This document shows, piece after piece, positions 9,501 through 21,518 of a stretch of 59,521 nucleotides of DNA. The stretch is from assembly GCA_026419775.2 (NCBI GenBank), contig JAOPGA020001158.1, positions 1 to 59,521 on the forward strand, in the 5' to 3' direction. Source of the DNA: Acrasis kona (taxonomy: Eukaryota; Heterolobosea; Eutetramitea; Acrasida; Acrasidae). The translations under genes and the position numbers were made by a program. Below the pieces are notes generated by a model that saw only the letters and a program-made list of their open reading frames with translations, did no database searches and was not told the origin of the DNA. Position 1 is the first letter of the stretch, and each line of letters starts with the position of its first letter.

Positions 9501-12329
9501 TATGTCTTAAAATGATTGTGGCCAGTAATCTAAAAAAGACAATATCACCTAACATGTACCCACAGCTTACATAAAGAGACATGACCATATATTTATGGTT
9601 TGTTTCTTCGTCAATATTTGCTGTAATATATGGAACAAAATCTAATATGCCAAGAGAGTTTCTTCTCTTATCGAGAAGTTGGTTCACTTTTATTGTTTCT
9701 TTTGCAATATCACAATCCAAGATGGTTTGGTTTGGATCAATTATGTGGTACAAGTGTAAGAATGAATGACCTGCATCCATAGTTTCTTTGAATTTGGATT
9801 GACTCATAAGACTATTCATTTGTAAATGGATAATAGAAATAATTTCGTATGTGTGTTTTGCATGAGGAACAATCATCTCTTGTATGGAATCAGATTCTAC
9901 ATGATTCCCTACAGAGTGATAATTGTAAGCAAGGCCCATGTATAGAGAAAACAAACTTTCATGGCAACAATCCCATGATTGATCTCCATATTTTTTTTCA
10001 ACACACCATAAGCCAGCTTTGTAGTAATTGGAGCTAATTGTAATAGACGCAGTTGATTGGTTTTTATTTCCAGCCTCAAGATTTAACTCAATCATTTCAT
10101 CAAGTAGGGCATCATTTACAAGATGATAATCTCTACCTTTGTTTAATTGATCAATATCTCGTAGTTTGGTGCCAATTTCAAAATGTAATTTTGATTTTTC
10201 AGAAGGAGACATGATAGAATAAGCATAAGATTGGATTTGGTCATGTGAAAAATAGATTGTATCTTCTATGCACACTATAAACCCAACATTATAAAGATGC
10301 AACAACATGCTAGAGAGATTTGTTTGGCTTGTGTCCAAAACAAGTGCAAAGTCTGCCACTAGCGTTCCGTTGCCTAAACAACTAATATAACATAACAGTG
10401 ATGTTAACTCGGGTGATAACTGATGCATTTTTTTGTGCAAAAGAGTTAATACATTCTCTGTCACACTTTGCTGACGTATTTGATCAACATCCCATTTCCA
10501 AGAACTATTGCTCTTGTACAACAACTTTTCATCAAGTAGATTTTGTATAAACAACTTTACAAAGAACGGATTACCATGTGTTTTTTCATACAATACATTA
10601 GAAAACAAATTTAAGTCATTTTTGGAGACACCTTGAAATAGGTCGGCGGTCCACTCCAGTATGGCTTGTCTACTTATATCAGTCAAAAATATTTCGTGTA
10701 CTATTGACAGACTCAAGTTCTTTACGGAGTCTAGGTCAAGTTGTAGTTTGTCAATATCAATGTTGCTGTCATTGGTGCGATATGACAAAACTAACAACAT
10801 GTTACCCATATTTGCACTTTTTACCATATTTTTGATCACATTGAAACTTTCATGATCAGCCCAATGAACATCATCCAAAAAGATTACAACAGGAGATGAA
10901 TGTTTACCAAGAACAGATAACAAGGACTCAAAAGCCATATCAAATCTATTTTTTGATTCTATAGCAGAGATAGTTGGTACCGGTGGTTGGACGCCAATTA
11001 AATAATTCAAAATTGGAATCAAATCCGTCACAATACTGCCATTTGGATGTATGGCTTCAATAATCCTATCAGACCATATTTTTATTTGACTCTCATCTTC
11101 TGTGAGAATTTGTTCAATTAACTTCGTAATGGTCACAATAATAGCACTATATGGAGAGCTCGTCTGCAACTGTTCAAACTTTCCGCTCAAGAAGTACGCC
11201 TTTTGTACTTGAGCCAGTCTTTGTACCTCAAAAACAAGAGCCGATTTTCCCACTCCGCTTTCTCCCTTTACAAAAACAATTTCTGAACTGTGAAGGAGAG
11301 AGATTGAGTCGAATGCAGAAAGTAACTTTTTAATTTCAAAATCTCTTCCGTATAGTTTACCGGGTGCAGTTAGTTTATGATTTGTCGAGTCGTCTAATCC
11401 TATCGTAAAGAATTGAATGTGATCTTGATTGTTGACTGTTGATAATCGATTACAACAATGATGTAAATCATTTAATAGTCCTTGTACGCTTTGGTATCGG
11501 TCGGTCGGATCCTTGTTGCAAACTTTTTTTACAATGTCGCATAAAACTGTTGGAACGTTTTGTGGAAGAGGTGGAAGCTCTACTGCAATGTGTTTGTAGA
11601 GTAGGTCCGAAATGTTTGTAGATTGAAAAGGAAGGTGACCGCTCAATAGTTGAAAAAATGTGATTCCCTACAAAAAGTTAAAAATACCCAGTCGGTAGAC
11701 TTACAAGGTTATAAATGTCGCTTCTATAATCTATTTTTCTGTTAATGCGTCCGGTTTGCTCCGGCGATAGATATTCGGCGGTTCCGTACGTCTTGTTTAT
11801 ATTTGTTGATGCATGTTCTTCATACATTCTGGTCGAACAAACAAAATTACCAAGCATCATCACGCCATCACTTCTTATAGCCTATCGATGTTAAGAAAAC
11901 GCAACTCGATCCACTTACAATATTGTTGGGTTGCACATCTTTGTGGATAATGTTTTTATCATGTATTTCTTTCAAACACTCGGAGACCCCGATTGCAATA
12001 TCCAAGAACTTGGGGATGCTAAATCCATTTTTCGGTATGTGTTGCAAAATACAACTACACTCAACATCTTCATATATCAGAATAATCTCCTTCTTCTCCC
12101 CCTCAAACTCTAACAATCCGTAACATTTCGGGAATCTTGTTGAGTCCGAAAGTAGAGCAGCAAACATGTACTCCCTTTTGAAAACCTGTACTTGCTGAGG
12201 TGTTGGATTTGTTTGCTGCTTGATTACTCTATGATTGCCCTCATATATACACCTGACCGTCCGAAAGTTTCTTGTTTGTTGGAGAACTGTGATAACCTCG
12301 CAGCAGAATGCGTGCGGAATGGAATCCAT
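6547..12329 (-). CDS. giant hybrid histidine kinase: pseudokinase-ATPase-GAF-HK-receiver
   Basis: Four exons (12329-11919, 11881-11705, 11667-6823, 6780-6547) encode about 1888 residues. The order is: Ser/Thr kinase-like domain (1-290), AAA-type NTPase with Walker A GESGVGKS (about 334) and Walker B VVIFLDDVHWAD, a long helical repeat region, GAF domain (about 1305-1460), HisKA with the phospho-His in CHEIRNP (about 1497), HATPase (N-box NLVSNAIKF; DSGIGI; GSGLGL) and a receiver with VEDN, LMD and a late VKP lysine. The same order occurs in bacterial and fungal trifunctional kinase/ATPase/sensor kinases. The kinase-like domain has HKD with a downstream Asn, but its DFG is replaced by LGNF and no glycine loop is seen, so it is probably inactive. 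There is no membrane segment. Introns are 36-42 bases; the last splits the receiver right after the phospho-Asp segment (LMDVS). Confidence 0.88.
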
Positions 12330-12654
12330 ACGGATTTTTGTAACTTTTAGGCGTTTTTTTCACTAAATAAAACCACTGCCTTTATGTTGATAAATTGCGA
12401 AGAGGAACAGAAGTCAAAAAGAAATATTAAACCTAAAGTAGCGAATAGACCGCAACCAATTCGATTGAACCAAAGCAATTATTTAAATTCTTCTTAATTT
12501 GGCTCTTGTAAGATTTTACACTGAACCCTCTCCTTTACATAACATGTACTGGTTTTGTTTAAATGTATTGGTTACAAAAGTTTATTCAATTATAACTGAG
12601 CAAACGAAGTTTAATAAAACAAAAGTTTAATAAATGTCCCCTCTCTTTTACAAT
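12330..12654. other. intergenic region
   Basis: AT-rich spacer between the start of the giant hybrid kinase and the end of NDUFB11. AATAAA-type motifs on the minus strand near 12600-12640 could serve the NDUFB11 transcript. I see nothing else. Confidence 0.4.
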
Positions 12655-13139
12655 TTAATCATATTTTATACTGAGGTCGTCGTTCTTCATGTCTTGCATG
12701 TTTTCTATTGGTGTTTTTCCGCCTCTTGCCTTTACGCGTCTACAATATTCCTAAAAAAAAAAATGTTAAAACTATGAAAAAATGTGCGTACTTGGTAGCC
12801 CCATGTTTGTAAAGAGTAATCGGGTTTATAATACAAACCAATCAAAGTAAGCCCAATTGTCAATCCAACAGCTATTGTGGAGACAGCCTCGATGTGAGTC
12901 ATTTTGAGCTTTTGACCTTTCTAAAAGTTTATTACACGATGAGGTATAAAGAATCGTACAGGAATACCAAACAAACGACCATTTTCGTCTGTTGTTGGGC
13001 CTGGAGAGTAGTGTAAGTTTCCTATTTTAATTTCGTTGGGGTCATGATGTCCGCCACCACCATTCAACTTTGGTGAGGAATGGAATGTCCTTCTTAAAAA
13101 GTTGTACTGTGCTGTTTTGACAAGGCTTCTTGCGTTCAT
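12655..13139 (-). CDS. NDUFB11: mitochondrial complex I accessory subunit (NDUFB11/ESSS)
   Basis: Three exons (13139-12960, 12920-12792, 12750-12655; introns of 39 and 41 bases) encode 134 residues. The N-terminus is a typical mitochondrial presequence (basic, no acidic residues, with RRTFHSS). It is followed by NGRLFGIP, one membrane helix (about 67-85) and the signature KPDYSLQTW...EYCRRVK...GKTPIENM. This lines up with the LPDYRMKEWAR...ANGLPIMESN end of animal NDUFB11. The subunit sits in the membrane arm of NADH:ubiquinone oxidoreductase in the inner membrane. Reading the first exon through to its own stop gives a shorter product, but the 39-base intron keeps frame and brings in the conserved C-terminus. 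The start codon lies 32 bases from the oppositely directed SKI3 gene. Confidence 0.8.
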
Positions 13140-13171
13140 TTTATTAGGGTTTACCAATCTATTGTAACAAC
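13140..13171. promoter_or_regulatory. 32-base divergent promoter between NDUFB11 and SKI3
   Basis: Only 32 bases separate the two divergent start codons. The stretch contains ACCAAT (CCAAT on the plus strand). Transcription of each gene must begin either inside this gap or within the neighbour's 5' end. Confidence 0.5.
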
Positions 13172-16100
13172 ATGAGCACTAAAGAAGTCAAGACACATCT
13201 GCGGACAGCAAAAGAACACATAGATAAGCAAGAATATAAGGATGCTTTAAAACATTTAAAAAAGGCTGTTACGATCGATAAAAACAATTACATTGGTTTA
13301 GTATTTATTGCGTACTGTCTGAACAAAACTGGAGAATCACAGCAAGTATGTTCTATACACGAACATAATTAACAATTAAACAGGCAGAAGCGGCATACAG
13401 AAAAGCTACAGAAATCGAACCAGAAAACCTGCAAGCGTGGCTTGGTCTTCTTGAACTTTTGGAACTTAAACAGGATGATGATAGTCTGCCGGTAGTTTAT
13501 AAAAAACTAATGAATTTATCCAAAAAGTATGTCATGATCAATAACTCAATTGTAACCGATCAGTGACGAGGAGAAGTATTTATCATACGCAAAGAAGTTA
13601 GTTTTAACTTTGAACGAAGACTCCAGCGAGGTGCGTAACTTTAATGTCGACATTCTTTGACTAACATTCTTAGAGACTAGAATTACTTCAAAAACTTGCC
13701 TTTAATAAAGAAATACCAATAGATCAAAGATTCCCGTACTTGATCCTACTTTTAGAAGCCTACGAGGTGCAAGAAACCAAACAAATTGATGCTATAGAAG
13801 ACACTTACTTTGAGGCACATTTAAAAGAAGCACGTGATAAGGTACTTCACATCGATCATTTCCAAAAATAACTCACATTATAGGTTGAAAGGAAAATTCT
13901 GCGTAACGCAGGAACCAAAACAAAATTATCTGCAACAGAGTTATCAAACTTGATGCCTCCTGATTCTGAACTAGTCAGCGAAAAGGAAGAAGAAGAGTTT
14001 AGAGAAGAACATCGTCCAAAGGCAATCCTAGAGTTTGAAGCATCAGACAAGGTGGATCAATGGAACGATCTTGCAGAGATGTTAATTGGAGAAAGCAAAT
14101 TGAACCAAAAGCTATTCGTACCTGAAAATTACCAAACAAAGTTCATTCAACGAAAACTTACAATTTATTACAATGACCCGAAGAACAAGTCCCCACGAGA
14201 TGAAGTCATGGAAGAGTGCAAGTCGCTACTACAGAAGCACCCAGCCTCATTATTCGGAATCACTACATTGTTACTATTTGCCGAAGAAGATGGCATTGAT
14301 CTACCCAACAAGTCCTTTCTAGAACAAAGACTTTTACATGCTCATCCCTATCATGGAATGTCCCATGTGATCCTCCACGACCTGTCACAAACATCCCAAG
14401 AGGACGCCCTTGAGGTCATTCTTCAAAAAGGGTTGCAAATGTCTCCAGAATACATTCGTGGTTGGTTATCGTACGCTAATCGCTGCGCAAGAACAAGTAG
14501 GCACATGCGATCCATGGAGTGTTGTCGGTTAGGAATTGAACAAGTCCAAAAAAGAGTTTCAGAAAAGGATGCAAAACTTTCACAGTAACCACTCACTTCA
14601 AGTCAATACATTTTTAACAATGAATAGATTACACGTCCAACTATTAGTTCGCCAAGCACAATCAGCAATCATTCTTCAAAATGATTCCGCAGAGTCCATC
14701 CTCAACAATGCACTTTCGTTAGAACCCAACAACATACAAGCAACATTATCACTAGCTCAGATCCATTTACAAAGAGGCAACCTCGACGAAGCACAACAAT
14801 TATACAATCAAGTCGGCGACTCTAATCCAGAAAGCACCAGTCAACTGGGATGGATATCCTATTTAAAAAAAGTAATTTTCACATTCGCTTCGTAAACTAA
14901 CCCATGACAGGACCACTCATCAGCAGTCAATTTATTACAAAAAGCAATTCAACTCGATCCCAACAATTACCTACATTACTACAGGTTAGCAAAAGTTCAT
15001 TACGACAATACCGATCATGACAATGACAATGACGCCAGATCAATCGTTCAAAAACTATTATTACAATCGGCTCAATTACATCCATACGCGCCCACATTTA
15101 CATTACTCGGACACCTTTACAAAAACGATCCACAAAGAGCAATCAAGTGTTACAAAAAAAGCATCGAGCTCAATCCGCTCGAATCAGAATCGGGTCAAAA
15201 TTTATGGAACCTATACGCCAATTCCAACCAAATCACATTAGCGGTACACATGGCCAAATCATGTACGAAAAAAAATAATCGATCTTCGTGGGCATGGAAA
15301 CGATTAGGTTATTATTATCAACGAACCAACCTATTAGAATCACAACAAGCTTTTCAACAAGCGTTACGAGTAGTAGCGACCGACGAAGAATGTTGGATCG
15401 GATTAGGAGATACTTATTTAGAACAAGGAAAATACAGCGCCAGCTTACGAGCATACGAACGAGCTCAAGATTTGAATCCGTTCGGAAATTACAGCATCTC
15501 ACAAATCGGTCAGATCAAATTACAATTGGGAGAATTTTACAATAGTAGGAAATTGTTCCTGAGAGTGATCGAAATGGATCGAAAGTATGTACCTGCTTAT
15601 AAAGGATTAGCAGAGTCGTTATACGAATGTGCAAAGAAACGAATCGAAGAGGGATTGTTGAACAGAGCGAGTCATTGTTTATTAAAAGCGATTCGAGTGA
15701 TTGACGAATTACGAAAACATGTCGTATCTAAACAATTGAAATGGGTGTTGAAATTAGTTGCCGATTTGAATCAACATTTCTACATGATTTCCGATTCCAT
15801 CATTTATGAATCCCATTCGAAAAATGAAATGGATGGAGATTTTGAAATTTTATTCGATTCCATTTTCAAATCATCCAATCAAGAATTATCGTTCAAAAAT
15901 GGATTCGAATTGAAAATTCATTTTTTGAAATTGGCCATCGATTCGTACGAAAAATTAATCGAAATCGAACCGAACCAATCCGATCATTGGTACGATCTGG
16001 GTTGTACCCAATCTCATTTGAAATTAATTTCTCCATCATCATCATCAGAATGTTTAAATTCTTTTAGAAATGCAATTCGAATGAAACCGATGGATCATCG

Positions 16101-18435
16101 ATATTGGACGGCTTATGGATGTAACGTGCCTAATGATCAATTACTAATCAAACAACATTGTTTCGTGCGCTCGTTACAATGTAACGAAAAGAACAATCAC
16201 GTGGCATGGAATTGTTGTGGTTACTTGTACTTGGAAACCAACCAAATCGAATTATCTAAACTTTGTTTCTTACAATCACAAAGTTCGAATCCATCCACCA
16301 ATGCTCATTCATGGATCGGATTGGGATTGTTAAATTTGAAAATCGACATTTCGAATGCGTTGCAAATTAGCAGCAGTAATTTCAAACATGCCACATTGAT
16401 CAAACCCAATCAATTCGATTCTAATTTCAATTTGGCATTCGTTAATTATCAATTAGGTCGTCATCACGATGCCATCCATCCGTTACGTAAATGTTTACAA
16501 ATGAGAAATTCGGATCGTAATTCTTGGAATTTATTAGGATTGTGTTTGGAACAATTGGGTAATTTACAAGAATCCCTGGAAGCATTTCGAAAAGCAAATG
16601 TCAAGGGTAACATTGCTAGATTGTATTTGAAATTGAATCAATTCGAAAATGTGATCACTACTCTGGAATCGTCTTCCAATCACGATGAATTGAGCGATAC
16701 TCAATTTTTGCATTTATTACAAGCCAAGTGTAATTTGAATCAAAATGATGTAAATTTGAAAAAAATGATTGATGAATTTTCGAATCGAAATTTAAATCAA
16801 CAATTGATTGTCGAATTGGGCAAGCTTTATTATGGAATGAATCGATTGCAAGACGCAAAGAAACAATTCGAAAATGCCATCAAAATTTCGAACGATCAAA
16901 TTGATGCGCATTTGAGTTATGCTTCATTGGCGTCCCTATCGTCATCTACTCTTCCAAATGCATTAAAGGTTCTAAATCATGCCATTTGTAAATTTCCAAA
17001 TTTCGATTCGAAATTGATCCATTTACAAGTGAAAATTCTAATCATGAATGATCAATTCGACCAAGCAAAATTCAAGTTGATGAACGCCATTAGAATGTAT
17101 CCGTGGATGGGTTCTCTATGGACCCAATTCGCTCAGATTCAATCCTTACAAAAAGATTACAAAATTTCCATTTCGAATCATCACGAATTAAAATTACATT
17201 GGATCAAACAAGTGGGAGAAAAAACAATCAAGTCCACTTGTAGTTCTTTATATAGCCACATCGCTTCTCAATTGTTACAAAAAAGTTTTTCGAAAATGGC
17301 GATCGTCACTTTTCAAAACGATCCGTTACAATACAAACAAAGAATGAAGGTGTTGGCGCAGTTGTATTATGAAATGGGAATGGCGCCCAAATATCACTCC
17401 GTAGTGCCTACTTTACAATACGCGTTGAGAATGGCGCAACATGCGTTGAGATTTGATCCATCCGATTTGACGATTAGAGAATTAGTAGCCGCCATTTCGG
17501 TGGCCATTTCAAAATTAGATTCTGATTTGGTCAAGGAATGTAATGTGGTATTGGACAAGTTGACCAGCGTTAATTTGGAATGGAGGGATTTGGAAATTGT
17601 GAACTTGACCAGGAGTGATGGAAATGCACAATTGAGTTTGATCAAGAATTTGATGGGTAAAATGAATGATCAGATGGATGCGCAATTCATGTGTGTGATT
17701 GCAAATGTCATGGTTGACAGGAGAAATAAAATGATTGAAGCTGCAATAAAAAAGAAGTCAACTTGGCAGACTGTTTTGACTGCTGGTGATGTTTTTACTG
17801 GTCATAGAATACTTAAAGCTGCTCGTTTGTGTTATTTGCATGTGGTCAACCAGGTTCCTTCCGATTTGTTGTTTATTGTTCATTTAAAAATTGCACTTGT
17901 TGATTTGTTCTTGGCTTCCACTCAAGATCCAAATGTCGGACTCGATTATGTAGAAATGTTGAAAGAGGGTCTTGTTCATGTCGAACAGGCCTTGTTGCGT
18001 AATAATGAGAGCGCTGCTGCTTATTTGATTGCCGGTAAGTTGTTGTTGGCCAGTGAACTTGCAGAAAATGCAAAGTATGCTTTACAAAAGGCTATTCAAT
18101 TGGATCCTCGTCAACCACTTGCTAATTTGACCTTGTACAAGATTTATTATGCTGCGCAGAACTGGACTTTGGCAGAACAACATTTATGGGCGGAACATGA
18201 GATACAGCCACGAGATGGCTTTTTGTTGTACTTGTTGGCAGTGTTTGCTTTGGAGAGCAATGCACATGCAGAGGCAATCAAGTTGGCGCAAAAGAGCATA
18301 AGACTCGATCCTTCTGGCAAAGGTTGGTCAGTTCTAGAAAAGTTAAAGTCGGTTTGGGATCCCGCAAAGAAGGTTCAGCAAGCCACAACCGGTGGGACAT
18401 CACAACAAGTCAAGAAGAATCAAAAGAAGAAATAA
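13172..18435 (+). CDS. SKI3: SKI3 / TTC37, TPR scaffold of the Ski exosome-cofactor complex
   Basis: Seven exons (13172-13345, 13384-13526, 13564-13630, 13674-13841, 13884-14584, 14628-14871, 14911-18435) join in frame to 1673 residues, close to the usual 1400-1560 for Ski3/TTC37. The chain is almost all tetratricopeptide repeats. The N-terminus, with YKDALKHLKKAVTIDKNNY followed by AEAAYRKATEIEPENLQAWLGLLEL, is the characteristic opening of the family. The protein scaffolds the Ski2 helicase and Ski8 for cytoplasmic 3'-5' mRNA decay by the exosome. The last exon, 3.5 kb, uses many TTG, GAA and TCG codons and carries repeats such as DECWIGLGDTYLEQGKYSASLRAYERA. The C-terminus is short and Lys-rich. 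No SKI2 or SKI8 gene is seen nearby. Confidence 0.85.
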
Positions 18436-18461
18436 ATGTTGTGTTTATTAAAATGTATTTT

Positions 18462-19619
18462 CTAGTCTGTAACGTCAATGTACTCTTTGACCATGTCTAA
18501 AAACTTTTGTCTGTAACTGCTTGGCTTATCGGTAAATGTAAATTCTTGATCTCCTGGAATGACGTCAGCTACATTCGCAATAATTGTTGGTGCCGTCTTG
18601 TGTGAAAAAAAGTAGTCAATGATGCTGATCCTGTAGACAAATTTCCCATCACTCGAAATGACTCCGCTAAAAAAGTTTTGTGGTTGTTCCAACTTGTCGA
18701 CACATTCTATCGGATAAATGCCAAGTAGCAAGGAATAATCAACGACTTTCTTATCTGATAAGAATTTGCAGTCTCTTGTAAGAACGGTAATGAGGTTGTC
18801 ATAATTCTGTCTTGATAATTTTATACCTTTTTTATGGAACAACATTGTCTCTTCCTGTTCAGAACTCATCGGTACCATGAGATCAGCACGAAGGTAATCT
18901 TGAGGTTTTAGATCATACGATTTACAGCCCTTGTCTTCGTTAAAATCAGGGAGATTGTTCTGCATGACCAAAAAGTTTGATGCGGTGCCTAATCTGATCC
19001 AGTTCCAGAAACGGAGATCCAAGTTGAAAAGTGCATCAGTAATGCGGCACAAGAGAGAATCTCTATTCTCAGACATGTAACTAAAGTAACTTACTAGTAG
19101 ATCATCATAAAAGAATTTCCACTCAAACTCGTTGGGTAGAGATTTGACAATGAACCTCTTACCGTTGGGTGTGAAAAAGAATGCAGCACCTTGAATGTTT
19201 AGTTATTGTAAAATGTTTCTCTTACCTGAAAAGCCGAGGTTTCCACCACCTTCTAACTTGTCTTGTTTGAAGCATTTGACGTATTCATCTTCATTGATGT
19301 TCCATACCTTTTGTCTTAGTTGGTAGAACAAACCTACTTCTCTTCTTGATAGCCTAACTCCAGTTGCGCGCAAGAACGTCTTCCAGTTGAATCTCTTGTA
19401 AGAGGGTATTGGAACGGGTGCTTCTCTTGGTCTGGATGGATCCTTCTCTCTATCTGTTAACGTTCTTGAAAATGGTTTTAGTATTGAATCTACTAGACGC
19501 TGATTTCTCTTTTTTCTATGATGATGTTTTCCTTGTATTCCTCTAACAACCAAAGTCGTACTAAGACCTAAGCAAGTAAGAATGCTTATGAATGCGACGA
19601 AGTCAGAGATGGACAACAT
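18462..19619 (-). CDS. phosphatidylinositol phosphate kinase-like protein, membrane-anchored
   Basis: Two exons (19619-19226, 19189-18462; 36-base intron) give 373 residues. The first 30 form one membrane helix (FVAFISILTCLGLSTTLVV). The PIPK core follows: GGGNLGFSGAAFFF as the nucleotide-binding loop, then RFIVKSL with the ATP lysine, FLVMQNN, YDLK, and near the end VVDYSLLLGI and ISIIDYFF. These match the type I-III PIP kinase pattern, enzymes that phosphorylate phosphoinositides at membranes. The usual DLKGS segment reads DLKPQD, and the region between it and VDYSLL is short, so activity or specificity may differ. Only about 65 residues separate the membrane helix from the start of the catalytic core. 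The gene runs in the same direction as the chitinase, 117 bases beyond its end. Confidence 0.75.
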
Positions 19620-19736
19620 TTTGTTATTTTTATCTATTTTTACTCTAGTTTTTTGGTCTAAAAACCGCTGTGTGCGGTTGATCGGGCAAACTGTATCAGA
19701 TACAGATCAGGTAGTTCAATAATACTTTTATTATCT

Positions 19737-20427
19737 TTAACATCCTTGAGGGTTGGGTCTCTCAGAAATACCAAATGCTTTCAATACTTTACCGTAGATA
19801 TTGAAGCGGTTGTTGCACGCTTTTCTGCAGGGATGGCATTCTTGGCCACCATTAATTCTGTCAGTGGCAGCTCCAAACTGTCCTTGTAAAACTCTGTTAT
19901 CAGTGCGGACTCTGTAGCGCCAGAACCAGAAACTTACTTTCCAAGCGACATTCTAAATTATTATAATAAACATGTAAAGTTATTTGACAAACCTCATCGC
20001 GAGCAACCATGTCGGGATCGTTCACAAGCCTGTTATCACCAAACAGTGCTTTAGATGCATCCCTGTAGTTGTAAGACCAAGTGAGTTGAATGTATCCACG
20101 ACCATAGTAGAACTTGTGGGGGTCATCTCCAGGGCTTCGGTAATCACCTGGACATTTTGATTGCTTACATCTAATTTCCTCTTTGTAGATTAGGCCACCT
20201 GACTCCCAAAGGATTTCGCTCAAAAACATTGCGAGTTCTCTGTTGCTTGTGATGCCACCTGCCTTCTCATAGTTATTAATGAAAGCATTGTATTTATCTC
20301 CAGAGGGTTTCTGATATCCTGAACTCGTAACAGCATTTGCAAACTGTTGATAAGAAATTTTGGAGTCCACCAACACGACTTGCAACAATAACACGCTTAG
20401 GAACAAGCACAATAATGCAGTCTTCAT
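19737..20427 (-). CDS. secreted GH19 chitinase-like enzyme
   Basis: Two exons (20427-19993, 19952-19737; 40-base intron) encode 216 residues. A signal peptide (about 22 residues, ending near VDS) precedes a glycoside hydrolase family 19 fold that cleaves beta-1,4 N-acetylglucosamine polymers. Visible marks are FLSEILWESGGLIYKEE, with Glu at both catalytic places, FYYGRGYIQLTWSYNY, and VAWKVSFWFWR from the second exon. The C-terminal segment carries several cysteines (CHPCRKACN). Likely roles are digestion of fungal or arthropod prey material, or remodelling of the organism's own cyst wall. It is divergent from TAM41 across a 55-base gap. Confidence 0.85.
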
Positions 20428-20482
20428 TTTTTGTGAAATTGATTAATCTATCAATCAACTTGATTAGATTGTAACGTTGGCA
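20428..20482. promoter_or_regulatory. 55-base divergent promoter between chitinase and TAM41
   Basis: The gap between the two start codons is only 55 bases and very AT-rich. It contains repeated TTGATTA / TCAATCA elements in both orientations. Confidence 0.45.
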
Positions 20483-21470
20483 ATGGCTCTCAGTTCACTA
20501 GCTCCGTCAATAGGGTCTATCTTGAAGAGGAACTTACCCTTTGATGATGTAAGATGGGCTTGCGCATATGGATCCGCTGTCTTCTCTCAAAAAGGATATA
20601 AAGAAGAGGATAGAAAAAAGTCTATGGTAGATCTCATAGTCGCAGTCGACGATCCCCACACTTTTCACAAAAAAAACTTACAGCAAAATCCACACCATTA
20701 CGCAACACTTATGAGGAATTTGGGAGCTAATTCCATTGTATCACTGCAGAACAGCGGTGCTGGTATATACTACAATACTCTAGTCCCAATAGAGGACAGG
20801 AATTGGAAATATGGAGTCATCAGTACCGAAAGACTTGTAAGGGATCTACAAGATTGGGACACTATGTACGTTGCAGGTAGGTTACACAAGCCTGTGTACA
20901 TAATCAAAGATGAAAAAGCATACTACCCTCCAAATCTTCCTAGTATACAAGAAGCTATTAATAAAAATTTAAACTCTGCTGTAATTGTTGCACTTTTACT
21001 CAAAGCTGTTGAAAGCAATGACCTTGACACTTTCTCGGCGAGTGGTAACCCAAGAGTGGATATATCCATACCAGAACTTTATGAATGCATCGCAGCATTA
21101 TCATACAGAGGAGACATTAGGTTCCATCTCCGAGCAGAGAACAAAGATAAAGTAAAAAACATTGTTAAAGCAAACGAAGAAGGTTTTAATAAATTGTATG
21201 AGCCCGCAATAAAAAAGTTACTTCAAGAAAACGGGTAATGAATCCTACCGAACTCACATGTCCATCGAAGTGAAAAGAGAATGGATGTCGCAACTGCCTT
21301 TTGAGGTCCGAGAAGTTATGAAGAACAAACCATTGTCATCTCTGATACCTGCCATCGGAGACACTACATTTAAATCAAGCTTCTCCCAAACATTGAAGGG
21401 GTTATTGACCGGTGGTCTTCGGAAGAGTTTCACATATGCATTGGAGAAACACCAAAAGGGTCGACAATAA
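20483..21470 (+). CDS. TAM41: mitochondrial phosphatidate cytidylyltransferase TAM41
   Basis: Two exons (20483-21234 and 21278-21470; 43-base intron, phase 2) encode 314 residues. Tam41 makes CDP-diacylglycerol from phosphatidic acid and CTP at the matrix face of the inner membrane, the first step towards cardiolipin. The nucleotidyltransferase motif YGSAVF is followed by MVDLIVAVDDP, HTFHKKNL and NPHHYA, all diagnostic, and by GAGIYYNT. The second exon holds the conserved C-terminal SQTLKGLLTGGLRKSFTYALEK. I chose the ATG at 20483; the TTG at 20477 is in frame but not needed. Its 3' end lies about 50 bases from the convergent ubiquitin-like gene. Confidence 0.9.
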
Positions 21471-21518
21471 AAATCTTTCAATTCTCATCTTTGTTCTTGT
21501 GAAAAAATCAACATGTGA

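Noticed and set aside
11678..11863. Treating the pieces at 11678-12329 as separate small genes
   Set aside because: Two phase 0 introns of 37 bases join them to the hybrid kinase, and together they make one kinase-like domain.
20428..20482. Possible palindromic operator
   Set aside because: The TTGATTA/TCAATCA elements are real, but in so AT-rich a gap they are too short to claim as a site.
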